Part shown: positions 42,462 through 51,309 of the stretch, one piece after another
Layout of the letters: each line of letters opens with the position of its first letter
Numbering within the stretch: the first letter of the stretch is position 1
NCBI GenBank assembly: GCA_934294885.1
Contig: CAKRAK010000007.1
Span: 1-64,000 of the forward strand
Direction of reading: 5' to 3'
Length of the DNA: 64,000 nt
From: an uncultured Lachnospiraceae bacterium
GTDB taxonomy: Bacteria; Bacillota; Clostridia; Lachnospirales; Lachnospiraceae
The notes under the pieces: generated by a model
Told to the model about the DNA's origin: nothing
The model's database searches: none
What the model saw: only the letters and a program-made list of their open reading frames with translations
Program-made: the position numbers and the translations under genes

Positions 42462-42719
42462 ATGAAAGAATTTAAGTATGTTATCACAGACGAGATTGGA
42501 ATCCATGCAAGACCGGCCGGAATGCTTGCAAAAGAAGCAAAAGCATTTTCCTCTAAAATTACATTAGAGGCAAACGGAAAAAGTGCGGAGGTTACAAAGC
42601 TTATGGCTGTTATGAGTCTTGGTGTTAAGACCGGCGCAGAGGTTGTGATTAAGGCTGAAGGTGAAGACGAAGATGCAGCAATCGCAAAAATGGAAGAGTT
42701 CATGAAGGCAAATCTGTAA
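42462..42719 (+). CDS. ptsH: PTS phosphocarrier HPr (His15, no Ser46)
   Basis: This 85-residue protein receives phosphate from enzyme I on His15 (IHARPA) and passes it to sugar-specific EIIA domains. The regulatory position is unusual: the segment EVTKLMAVMSL places Lys at residue 46, where HprK phosphorylates Ser in most Firmicute HPr proteins. It should therefore work in transport but not as an HprK-dependent CcpA co-repressor. GTGAGGAG precedes the start. ptsI follows after a hairpin. Confidence 0.96.
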   Translation: MKEFKYVITDEIGIHARPAGMLAKEAKAFSSKITLEANGKSAEVTKLMAVMSLGVKTGAEVVIKAEGEDEDAAIAKMEEFMKANL

Positions 42720-42752
42720 GATTGAACGAATACCCATCGTGAAAAGAGAAAA

Positions 42753-42784
42753 CAGGCTGTTACACATTGAAGTGTCACAGCCTG
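42753..42784 (+). other. stem-loop between ptsH and ptsI
   Basis: CAGGCTGT pairs with ACAGCCTG and ACAC with GTGT around a 6-nt loop. Only ATTTT follows, so it is probably a partial terminator or mRNA-stabilising hairpin giving more HPr than enzyme I. Confidence 0.6.
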
Positions 42785-42862
42785 ATTTTGGATAGAGATA
42801 TATGGGACATGGCATCTGCCGTGGTATCTCGGGGTTGCGATGTAAGAAGGAGGTTTATGGAA

Positions 42863-44488
42863 ATGATGGAGAAATTTTCGGGAAAAGCAATTTTTAAAGG
42901 AACAGCAATTGGAAAAATTTTATTTTATTCTAAGAATGAGCAGCAGGTAAAACGTGAGAAAATTGATGATGCAGATGCAGAAATTGCCCGATATGAAAAA
43001 GCAAAAGAAACAGCAATCCAACAACTGGGTGTACTCCATGACAAAGCAGTGGCAGAGGTTGGAGAAGACAATGCCATGATATTTGAAGTACATGCCATGA
43101 TGTTAGAGGATGAGGATTATAATGAGTCTGTATATAACATTATACGTAACGAAGGTGTGAATGCGGAGTTTGCGGTGGCAACCACCGGAGATAATTTTTC
43201 CGTTATGTTTGCACAGATGGATGATGAATATTTTAAGGCAAGAGCCGCAGATGTAAAGGATATTTCCGAGCGGGTGATTACGGTATTGCATGGTGGTGCT
43301 GCAAACGGTGATTTGGGTGATGAGCCGGTAATTGTTGTGGCAGAGGATCTTGCACCAAGTGAAACCGTACAGATGGATAAGAGTAAGCTTCTTGCATTTG
43401 TTACCCGGTTGGGTTCTTCTAATTCCCATACTGCTATTTTAGCCAGAACAATGAATATTCCTGCGTTGATCGGTATTGATATCAAAGAAGAGTGGAATGG
43501 GAAAAATGCGATTGTAGATGGTAAGAATGGTATCTTCATCGTAGACCCGGATGTGACCACCTTGCAGACCTATATTGAAGAGAAGAAAAAGGAAGAGGAA
43601 GCAGCATTACTTCTTCAGCAGTTAAAGGGACAGCCGGATGAGACAAAGGATGGAAGACATATTCATCTGTATGCCAATATCGGCAGTGTGGCAGATGTTA
43701 CAAATGTTTTGGCTAATGATGCAGCCGGAATCGGTTTGTTCAGAAGCGAATTTTTGTATTTGGAAAAGAATGATTACCCTACAGAGGAGGAGCAGTTCCA
43801 GGTATATAAGACTGTAGCCCAGAATATGGCAGGTAAGAAGGTTGTAATCCGGACATTGGATATTGGTGCCGATAAGCAGGTGGATTACTTTAACATGGAT
43901 CATGAGGATAATCCGGCGATGGGATACCGTGCAATCCGTATTTGCCTGGATCGGGTTGAAATCTTCAAAACCCAGCTTCGTGCCTTGTATCGTGCTTCCG
44001 CATTTGGCACCATTTCTATTATGTTTCCGATGATTATTTCCCTTCAGGAAGTAAAGGACATCAAGAAGATATGTGAGGAAGTAAGAAAGGAATTGGACGA
44101 GCAGGGAATTAAGTATGGTGACGTAGAGCTTGGTATTATGATCGAGACACCGGCTGCCGTTATGATAAGTGATATGCTGGCAAAAGAGGTGGATTTCTTT
44201 AGTATCGGAACCAATGACCTGACTCAGTATACACTGGCAATTGACCGTCAGAATCCAAAGCTTGATCATATATATGATTCCCATCATCCTGCAATCCTTC
44301 GCATGATTCAGATGGTAATTGACAATGGACATAAAGGTGGTGCATGGGTTGGAATCTGCGGTGAGTTAGGTGCAGACACTTCTCTGACAGAAACCTTTGT
44401 TAAAATGGGTATTGATGAGCTTTCCGTATCTCCGACATTTGTTTTGCCGGTACGAAAGGCAATTCGTGAGACGACATTTGAACAATAA
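42863..44488 (+). CDS. ptsI: PTS enzyme I
   Basis: I chose ATG 42863, 9 nt after AGGAGG; ATG 42857 is only 3 nt away, and a frame extension to 42767 has no site. This start puts the phosphorylated histidine (GSSNSHTA) at residue 189, as in well-studied enzyme I proteins. The 541-residue enzyme transfers phosphate from PEP to HPr. The PEP-binding barrel has DIGADKQ, GYRAIRICL, IETPAAV, GTNDLTQY and CGELGAD. Confidence 0.96.
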   Translation: MMEKFSGKAIFKGTAIGKILFYSKNEQQVKREKIDDADAEIARYEKAKETAIQQLGVLHDKAVAEVGEDNAMIFEVHAMMLEDEDYNESVYNIIRNEGVNAEFAVATTGDNFSVMFAQMDDEYFKARAADVKDISERVITVLHGGAANGDLGDEPVIVVAEDLAPSETVQMDKSKLLAFVTRLGSSNSHTAILARTMNIPALIGIDIKEEWNGKNAIVDGKNGIFIVDPDVTTLQTYIEEKKKEEEAALLLQQLKGQPDETKDGRHIHLYANIGSVADVTNVLANDAAGIGLFRSEFLYLEKNDYPTEEEQFQVYKTVAQNMAGKKVVIRTLDIGADKQVDYFNMDHEDNPAMGYRAIRICLDRVEIFKTQLRALYRASAFGTISIMFPMIISLQEVKDIKKICEEVRKELDEQGIKYGDVELGIMIETPAAVMISDMLAKEVDFFSIGTNDLTQYTLAIDRQNPKLDHIYDSHHPAILRMIQMVIDNGHKGGAWVGICGELGADTSLTETFVKMGIDELSVSPTFVLPVRKAIRETTFEQ

Positions 44489-44514
44489 GGTTGTCAATTG
44501 AACAAGGATATATT

Positions 44515-44552
44515 AAAATGCTATTGTGTGTGAGGCACAATAGCATTTTTTT
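44515..44552 (+). terminator. intrinsic terminator of ptsHI
   Basis: AAAATGCTATTGTG (44515-44528) pairs perfectly with CACAATAGCATTTT and is followed by further T residues. Confidence 0.93.
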
Positions 44553-44580
44553 AATGAGATTTTGACGAAGGGGATTTATT

Positions 44581-45309
44581 ATGGCACTGAAATTAAAAGA
44601 TGGTAATACATCAAATACTAATTATGAAGCAGGAAATTCTGCTCAGAGTGGAGAACCGAATCCATGGGATAACATGAATATAGAAGGATCCATGGAGCCA
44701 TATCAGACAACGAGGTCTATTAAGAGTACTTACGCTCCGGAGCAAGAAAATTTGCATCTGGTACCGAGGCTGTTTCGGTTAATTGGTCTTTTGGTAGTGG
44801 TAGGAGTCCTGATTCTGGCAGGAAAGACAATCGTTGCAAAATTAATGCCGGAGGGAATTGATGTTACAGGTCTGGTAAACAAACCGGAGATTGTACTGGA
44901 AAAGCAATTGGGTATTACATTTGAGGATAATACATCGTGGCCGAAAGGACTGCTGCAGTATTCCGGTGGAAAACTGACCATCCGGGGAGATAAAGATTTA
45001 GGTGTCGTTTATATTAACGGTCAGCATGCAGGATTACATATTCATACCAATCAATATAAAATGTTTGGGATTCAGGTAGGCATGGCAGAGCAGAAGGCAA
45101 ATGAAACCCTGACAAAAACCTTCCATCAGGATAACTTTTTAACCCTGATTGATGAAGAAGGAAAACAGGGAACCACAACCTATTACTATTACAGAACAAG
45201 AGAGAATGACTGCATTTCCATCGTGATAAGAAACAATACCAATCGTATCGACAATATAACATATTATAATAATTATAAGCAGTTGATCAGTCATGGAGAT
45301 ACCTTTTAA
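44581..45309 (+). CDS. single-pass membrane protein of unknown function
   Basis: I do not recognise the family. The 242-residue protein has a polar Asn/Ser-rich N-terminus of about 60 residues, one membrane segment (LFRLIGLLVVVGVLILAG), and an external domain of about 160 residues with mixed beta strands (GGKLTIRGDKDLGVVYINGQ). The domain ends in a Tyr-rich stretch. There is no lipobox or sorting signal. It stands alone between two strong terminators, with an AAGGGGA site. Confidence 0.65.
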   Translation: MALKLKDGNTSNTNYEAGNSAQSGEPNPWDNMNIEGSMEPYQTTRSIKSTYAPEQENLHLVPRLFRLIGLLVVVGVLILAGKTIVAKLMPEGIDVTGLVNKPEIVLEKQLGITFEDNTSWPKGLLQYSGGKLTIRGDKDLGVVYINGQHAGLHIHTNQYKMFGIQVGMAEQKANETLTKTFHQDNFLTLIDEEGKQGTTTYYYYRTRENDCISIVIRNNTNRIDNITYYNNYKQLISHGDTF

Positions 45310-45318
45310 TGCGTAAAG

Positions 45319-45376
45319 AAAACACCTGTTTTAATTTGTATGGGCGATGCCCGTATCATTAAAACAGGTGTTTTTA
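45319..45376. terminator. bidirectional terminator, 17-bp stem
   Basis: AAAACACCTGTTTTAAT (45319-45335) pairs perfectly with the complementary segment 45358-45374, with an inner GGGC/GCCC stem, and T-runs on both strands. It separates the membrane protein from the convergent DUF1846 gene. Confidence 0.93.
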
Positions 45377-46867
45377 TTAGTTTTTATGATAATAACGATT
45401 TGTTTCCTGATATTTTGGTTCGCTGGTTAAGTGCATGCCAAGCCTTTGGAAAACCTGTTCGTCAACAGAAGACAGCAGGACAGAGGAATGAGCTTCACAG
45501 CCTCGCAGCTTATTCAACTGTTTTAAAGCTAGTGCCGATGTCTCATCCGTAGCAGCGGAGGAAGATAAGGCAATGAGAATCTCATCTGTATGAAGTCTCG
45601 GATTCCGGCTTCCCAAATACTCTGTTTTCAAGGTTTGAATCGGCGCAATCGCTTTGGAAGAAACAAGCTTTACATCGTGGTCGATTCCTGCAAGAACTTT
45701 AATTGCATTAAGTAAGGCTGCGGCAGAAGCCCCTAAAAGCTCTCCGTTTTCTCCGGTAATAATCCGTCCGTCCGGAAGCTCGATTGCTGCAGTGGGCTGT
45801 CCGTTGCTTGCGGCTTCTCTCTTTAATGCAGCCTGGGCTACGGCACGATCTTCTATTGTAATTCCTGCCTGTTTCATCAGGATTTCTAATTTGTATATAT
45901 TATCCTTAGTAGAACCATATCGTTTTTTATCGCAGAGACTTTTGTAATATCTGCGGATAATCTCCTGTTTGGATGCATCGGAGCATGCGTCATCATCGCA
46001 AATGCAGTTTCCTGCCATGTTAACTCCCATGTCTGTCGGTGACTTGTATGGGCTTTCTCCGTAGATTAGTTCAAACATTGCATTTACAACAGGGAAAATC
46101 TCGATATCTCTGTTGTAATTTACGGTTGTTTTGCCATAAGCATCTAAATGAAATGGGTCAATCATATTCACATCATTCAAATCGGCTGTTGCAGCTTCAT
46201 ATGCAAGATTGACAGGATGTTTTAACGGAATGTTCCATATTGGGAAGGTTTCAAACTTTGCATAGCCTGCCTGAACACCGCGTTTATGTTCATGATATAA
46301 CTGGGACAGACAAGTTGCCATCTTTCCACTGCCGGGACCCGGCGCGGTAATGACTACCAGTGGTCTGCTGGTTTCGATATAATCATTTTTTCCGTAGCCT
46401 TCATCACTTACGATTTTTTTGATGTCTCCCGGATATCCCGGTATTTTATAATGGCGGTAAGAACGGATTCCCAATTCCTTTAATTTCTGTTCAAATAATT
46501 CGGCTCCTGCCTGATTTGCGAACTTTGTCAGACAGACGCTGCCTACCATCAGGCCAACACTGGAAAATGCATCAATTAAGCGAAGCACATCCATGTCATA
46601 GGTAATACCGTAGTCACCCCGGACTTTATTTTCTTCTATATCCTCTGCACTGATTACGATTACGATTTCTGCCTGCTCCTTTAACTGAAGCAGCATTTGC
46701 AGCTTGGAATCCGGTTCAAATCCCGGAAGTACGCGGGAAGCATGATAATCGTCAAAGAGTTTTCCCCCAAATTCCAGATAAAGTTTATTTCCAAATTTTG
46801 CGATTCGCTCTCTGATATGAGAGGATTGCATGTCCAAATATTTCTGATTGTCAAATCCTTTTTTCAT
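45377..46867 (-). CDS. DUF1846 family protein
   Basis: This 496-residue cytosolic protein belongs to DUF1846, seen from the start KKGFDNQKYLDMQSSHIRERI and segments VVITAPGPGSGKMATCLSQLYHE and GNCICDDDACSDASKQEIIRRYY. A P-loop-like GPGSGK near residue 175 suggests nucleotide binding. Structures exist for the family, but function is not settled. A TTAAGGAG site precedes the start. It is monocistronic. Confidence 0.9.
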   Translation of the reverse strand: MKKGFDNQKYLDMQSSHIRERIAKFGNKLYLEFGGKLFDDYHASRVLPGFEPDSKLQMLLQLKEQAEIVIVISAEDIEENKVRGDYGITYDMDVLRLIDAFSSVGLMVGSVCLTKFANQAGAELFEQKLKELGIRSYRHYKIPGYPGDIKKIVSDEGYGKNDYIETSRPLVVITAPGPGSGKMATCLSQLYHEHKRGVQAGYAKFETFPIWNIPLKHPVNLAYEAATADLNDVNMIDPFHLDAYGKTTVNYNRDIEIFPVVNAMFELIYGESPYKSPTDMGVNMAGNCICDDDACSDASKQEIIRRYYKSLCDKKRYGSTKDNIYKLEILMKQAGITIEDRAVAQAALKREAASNGQPTAAIELPDGRIITGENGELLGASAAALLNAIKVLAGIDHDVKLVSSKAIAPIQTLKTEYLGSRNPRLHTDEILIALSSSAATDETSALALKQLNKLRGCEAHSSVLLSSVDEQVFQRLGMHLTSEPKYQETNRYYHKN

Positions 46868-46880
46868 TTTATTCTCCTTA

Positions 46881-46929
46881 AAAATACAATTAACCTTTGT
46901 ATTTTAGCAAGAAAAAAGAAATCTGTAAA
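46881..46929 (-). promoter_or_regulatory. promoter and possible operator of the DUF1846 gene
   Basis: On the minus strand, TTTACA (46924-46929) and TAAAAT (46901-46906) are separated by 17 nt. A 9-bp inverted repeat, AAAATACAA/TTGTATTTT (46881-46889 and 46897-46905), overlaps the -10 and start point and could be a repressor site. Confidence 0.6.
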
Positions 46930-47097
46930 TGCCTCTGAATGGGAATCTGAAGGAATCCGTAAAATTTTTGAAACAAACATTTAAAATAATATTTCATATA
47001 TGGAAAGAGACATACATACTCTTTAATGATTTGCAAAAAATAAAGAAATAATAAGGAATTTAAGGAATAACTTCACAGAAAATACATGAAATTTGAA

Positions 47098-47126
47098 TTG
47101 CACATTTTTTCTTTTTCTTATATACT
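47098..47126 (+). promoter_or_regulatory. sigma-A promoter for the second ftsH
   Basis: TTGCAC (47098-47103) and TATACT (47121-47126) are separated by 17 nt, 34 nt before the TTG start. Confidence 0.75.
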
Positions 47127-47160
47127 GTGTTTTGTTATAGAACGATAGGAGGAAATTGGA

Positions 47161-49248
47161 TTGGAAGAAAATAATAAAAATAATAATTCAAATAATAATG
47201 ACCGAAAGACACCAAATCGCAATTTTATGTTCATGTTAATCATGTCGATCATTATGACTTTGATGTTTTTCTATGTGTACAATAATATTAAAGGAAGTAA
47301 GGTAGAGGAATTATCTTACGGACAATTCCTTGATATGTTAGAGGATGACCAGGTAGAGGAGGTAAAGATATACAGCTCTACTTTGGAGGTAACTCCTAAA
47401 AAAGATATTAAAAAAGATGCTAAGGACACTTCGGAAGAGAAGAAGAGTCAGAAGGATGACAGTAAGAAGGATAACACAGAGGATAGTAAAAAAACGACTC
47501 AGGATACAGAGGAGGCAGTATCGGAGGAAAAGGTTCCTGCAAGCTATGTAGAGGTTGACCCTTCAAAAACATATGTTGTTACACGGATTTCGGATTTGTA
47601 TTTAATTGACCGTTTGGAGAAAGCAAAAGAAAATGGCAGCCTGGATTATGTTGCCATTGATGAAAGCGGTTCAGCCATGATTATGAATATCCTTTCCTGG
47701 GTATTGATGTTTGGCGTTGTTTACTTTATTTTGTGGCTGTTTATGCGCTCTATGAGCAAAGGCGGCGGCATGATGGGTATGGGAGTCGGAAAAAGTACCG
47801 CTAAGATGTATATGGAAAAAGAAACCGGTATTACCTTTGCAGATGTAGCAGGACAGGAGGAATCAAAGGAATCCTTAAAAGAAATGGTTGATTTTCTTCA
47901 TAATCCAAAACGCTATCTGGAGATTGGCGCAAAGCTTCCGAAAGGAGCATTGTTAGTAGGACCTCCGGGAACAGGTAAGACATTATTGGCAAAGGCTGTG
48001 GCAGGAGAAGCAAAGGTTCCGTTTTTCTCATTGTCAGGTTCTGATTTTGTGGAATTATATGTTGGTGTAGGTGCATCACGAGTAAGAGATTTATTTAAAC
48101 AGGCAAATGCAGTTGCGCCATGTATCATTTTCATAGATGAGATTGATGCCATTGGTAGAAGCCGTGACAGCAAATACGGTGGTGGAGATTCTGAACGGGA
48201 GCAGACGCTGAATCAGCTGCTTTCTGAGATGGATGGTTTTGATACCTCCAAGGGAATCGTTATATTAGCAGCTACAAACCGTCCGGAGGTGCTGGATAAA
48301 GCGTTGCTTCGTCCGGGACGATTTGATCGGCGGGTTATTGTGGAACGTCCGGATTTGAAAGGACGAATTGAGACCTTAAAGGTACATGCCAAGAATGTAA
48401 AGATGGATGAGACCGTTGACTTTAAGGAGCTGGCACTTGCAACCTCCGGAGCCGTGGGAGCGGATCTTGCCAATATTGTGAATGAGGCAGCTTTAGCGGC
48501 AGTAAAGGCAGGCAGAGAATATGTTTGTCAGGCAGATTTGTTTGAATCCATTGAGGTTGTCTTTGCAGGTAAAGAGAAAAAAGACAGAATCCTTAACAAA
48601 GAGGAAAAACGAATTGTTGCATATCATGAAACCGGTCATGCACTAGCAACAGCGTTACAAAAGCATACCGAACCGGTACAAAAGATTACCATTATTCCAA
48701 GAACCATGGGTGCTTTGGGATATGTCATGCAGGTTCCGGAAGAGGAAAAATATCTAAATACCCAGATTGAGATGGAGAATAATCTGGTAACGTTATTAGC
48801 CGGACGTGCAGCAGAGGCAATCAAATTCCCATCCGTAACAACCGGAGCATCCAATGATATGGAAAAGGCAACCAATCTTGCCAGAAGCATGGTGACCATG
48901 TACGGAATGTCAGAGAAGTTCGGAATGGTAACCTTGGAAAATGTACAGAACCGGTATTTGGACGGAAGAACTGTTATGAACTGTTCTGACGAGACAGCAA
49001 CAAAGATTGATAACGAAGTTCGGAAGATGATGAAAAATGCATATCAGACAGCATACGATTTATTGGCAGCGCATGAGGATTTGCTGGATGCATTGGCAGA
49101 ATACCTGATAGAGAAGGAAACCATAACCGGCAAGGAATTTATGAGTATATTTGAGGAGATTACCGGAGAAAGTCTGCAGGAAGCGAAGCCGGATTTGTCA
49201 GAGGATACGACAAAATACGCTCCGGATTCTAATGAGTCTGAGATTTAG
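47161..49248 (+). CDS. ftsH: second FtsH-type zinc metalloprotease
   Basis: Translation begins at TTG 47161, 8 nt after AGGAGG; no in-frame ATG lies near. The 695-residue protein has two membrane segments around a longer external domain of about 135 residues. That domain contains a Lys/Asp/Glu/Ser-rich insert at about residues 78-125. Walker A GPPGTGKT begins near residue 267 and the zinc site HETGH near 488. The C-terminus is longer and acidic. It is clearly paralogous to the 37670 copy and stands alone with its own promoter and terminator. Confidence 0.95.
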   Translation: MEENNKNNNSNNNDRKTPNRNFMFMLIMSIIMTLMFFYVYNNIKGSKVEELSYGQFLDMLEDDQVEEVKIYSSTLEVTPKKDIKKDAKDTSEEKKSQKDDSKKDNTEDSKKTTQDTEEAVSEEKVPASYVEVDPSKTYVVTRISDLYLIDRLEKAKENGSLDYVAIDESGSAMIMNILSWVLMFGVVYFILWLFMRSMSKGGGMMGMGVGKSTAKMYMEKETGITFADVAGQEESKESLKEMVDFLHNPKRYLEIGAKLPKGALLVGPPGTGKTLLAKAVAGEAKVPFFSLSGSDFVELYVGVGASRVRDLFKQANAVAPCIIFIDEIDAIGRSRDSKYGGGDSEREQTLNQLLSEMDGFDTSKGIVILAATNRPEVLDKALLRPGRFDRRVIVERPDLKGRIETLKVHAKNVKMDETVDFKELALATSGAVGADLANIVNEAALAAVKAGREYVCQADLFESIEVVFAGKEKKDRILNKEEKRIVAYHETGHALATALQKHTEPVQKITIIPRTMGALGYVMQVPEEEKYLNTQIEMENNLVTLLAGRAAEAIKFPSVTTGASNDMEKATNLARSMVTMYGMSEKFGMVTLENVQNRYLDGRTVMNCSDETATKIDNEVRKMMKNAYQTAYDLLAAHEDLLDALAEYLIEKETITGKEFMSIFEEITGESLQEAKPDLSEDTTKYAPDSNESEI

Positions 49249-49304
49249 AGCGGCAATATGTCGGAAACAGATATGGACGTATGAATGTCTGTGAATAAGA
49301 TTTA

Positions 49305-49340
49305 CAAAAGGGCACCACTTACTCGTGGCAGCCCTTTTGC
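49305..49340 (+). terminator. intrinsic terminator of the second ftsH
   Basis: CAAAAGGGC (49305-49313) pairs with GCCCTTTTG, with an inner CCAC/GTGG stem. Confidence 0.8.
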
Positions 49341-49407
49341 AGTTTGATGATGTGTGTAGTATTTTGCAATGCCAGCCGGGCAAGAACGGCAGGCATAGGG
49401 GATTGTT

Positions 49408-51228
49408 ATGAAAGAAGGATTTGATTTAGCGGAGGAATTAAAAAAACTGCCGGAGTGTCCCGGTGTTTATCTGATGCATGATAAAAAAGACGAAATTATA
49501 TATGTGGGAAAGGCAATTCGTTTAAAACGCAGGGTCAGTTCCTATTTTCGGAAAATTCCCAACCGGAGTCCGAAGATTGAAAAAATGATTTCGTTAATCG
49601 ATTATTTTGAATATATTGTAACGGATTCGGAACTGGAAGCTCTTGTTTTGGAAAACAACCTGATTAAGGAGCATCGTCCCAAATACAATACCATGCTAAA
49701 GGATGATAAAAGCTATCCTTTTATGAAGGTTACGGTGCAGGAGGATTTTCCCCGGGTTTTGTTTGCAAGACAGATGAAGAGGGACGGAGCGAAATATTTT
49801 GGTCCATACACGAGCTCCGCTGCGGTTAAAGATACCATTGAGCTGGTAAAAAAATTGTATGGAATCAGAACCTGCAATAAATCCCTTCCGAAGGAAATCG
49901 GAGTAGGACGTCCCTGCCTGTATTATCAGATGAAGCAATGTGAAGCCCCCTGTCAGGGTTATATTTCCAAAGAGGATTACAGAAAGAAAATAGAGCAGCT
50001 GTTAGGCTTTCTGAATGGAGATTATAAGAAAGTAATAAAAGAGCTGGAGCAGAAGATGAAGGAGTTATCGGCACAGCTGGAGTTTGAGGAGGCTGCCAGA
50101 TACCGGGATCTGATTGCCAGCGTGGAGCATGTAACCGGTTCCCAAAGGGTTGTCAAAACCGGTGGAGTGGATCAGGATGTAATTGCAATGGCAAGAAAGG
50201 GTTCGGAGGCTGTGGTGTCCCTGTTCTTTGTCAGGGATGGAAAGCTGCTTGGAAGAGAGCATTTTCATGTGGAACATTCCGATACGGATACCGGTTCTGA
50301 CATTATAACGGCATTTATAAAGCAGTATTACAGCGGAACGCCTTTTATTCCCAATGAATTATTAACGGAGTTTGAGACAGAAGAGCCGGAATTACTGGAA
50401 CAGTGGCTTACAAAACGTCGTGGAGGCCGTGTACACATTATTACACCTCAAAAGGGTGAAAAGCATAAGATGATTGACCTTGCAAGAGAGAACGCCAATA
50501 TTGTATTGTCCAGAGATATAGAAAAATTAAAACGGGAAGAAGCAAGAACCATAGGAGCCTGTAATGAACTGGCGAAGCTGTTGGGGCTTGAAAGCGCATT
50601 TCGGTTAGAGGCTTTTGATATTTCCAATACAAGCGGATTTTTGTCCGTTGCCTCCATGGTGGTATTTGAAAAAGGAAAACCGCGAAAAAATGAATATCGT
50701 AAATTCAAATTGAAAACGGTTACGGGTCCGGATGATTATAAGAGTATGGAAGAGGTTTTAACCAGGCGCTTTACAGATGAACGAATGGATGTATACCCGG
50801 ATATCCTTATGATGGATGGTGGACGTGGTCAGGTAAATGTTGCACTAAAGGTCTTAGATCAACTCCATCTGAATATTCCGGTATGTGGCATGGTAAAGGA
50901 TGATAATCATAGAACCCGGGGGTTATATTACCAAAATCAGGAAATTAATTTTCCGAAAAACAGTGAAGTGTTCGGTATGATAACAAGGCTGCAGGATGAA
51001 GCCCATCGGTTCGCCATTACTTATCATAAGCAGCTAAGGGGGAAAGAGCAGGTTCACAGTGTTTTGGATGATATCAAGGGTGTCGGTCCCCAGCGAAGAA
51101 AAGCTCTGATGAAACATTTTAAGGAAATTCAGAAAATTCGGGATGCCCGGATAGAGGAACTGGCAGCCGTAGAGGGAATGACGGAAACGGTTGCACAGGC
51201 TGTTTATGATTTTTTTCATGAATCGTAA
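49408..51228 (+). CDS. uvrC: excinuclease ABC subunit C
   Basis: This 606-residue nuclease makes both incisions in nucleotide excision repair. It has the N-terminal GIY-YIG domain (CPGVYLMHDKKDEIIYVGKA), a Cys-rich segment with PCLYYQMKQCEAPC, a UVR motif (LEFEEAARYRDLI), the RNase H-like endonuclease domain and C-terminal helix-hairpin-helix motifs. It is followed by hprK with its own promoter. Confidence 0.97.
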   Translation: MKEGFDLAEELKKLPECPGVYLMHDKKDEIIYVGKAIRLKRRVSSYFRKIPNRSPKIEKMISLIDYFEYIVTDSELEALVLENNLIKEHRPKYNTMLKDDKSYPFMKVTVQEDFPRVLFARQMKRDGAKYFGPYTSSAAVKDTIELVKKLYGIRTCNKSLPKEIGVGRPCLYYQMKQCEAPCQGYISKEDYRKKIEQLLGFLNGDYKKVIKELEQKMKELSAQLEFEEAARYRDLIASVEHVTGSQRVVKTGGVDQDVIAMARKGSEAVVSLFFVRDGKLLGREHFHVEHSDTDTGSDIITAFIKQYYSGTPFIPNELLTEFETEEPELLEQWLTKRRGGRVHIITPQKGEKHKMIDLARENANIVLSRDIEKLKREEARTIGACNELAKLLGLESAFRLEAFDISNTSGFLSVASMVVFEKGKPRKNEYRKFKLKTVTGPDDYKSMEEVLTRRFTDERMDVYPDILMMDGGRGQVNVALKVLDQLHLNIPVCGMVKDDNHRTRGLYYQNQEINFPKNSEVFGMITRLQDEAHRFAITYHKQLRGKEQVHSVLDDIKGVGPQRRKALMKHFKEIQKIRDARIEELAAVEGMTETVAQAVYDFFHES

Positions 51229-51246
51229 AAAGGATGAATGATTTTA

Positions 51247-51275
51247 TTGCTGAAAACATCATTTACAGATATAAT
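51247..51275 (+). promoter_or_regulatory. sigma-A promoter for hprK
   Basis: TTGCTG (51247-51252) and TATAAT (51270-51275) are separated by 17 nt. This promoter also shows that the upstream in-frame ATG 51238 is not the start. Confidence 0.7.
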
Positions 51276-51309
51276 AAAGGATACAGAAATGATACAGGGG
51301 AGGTTACAG

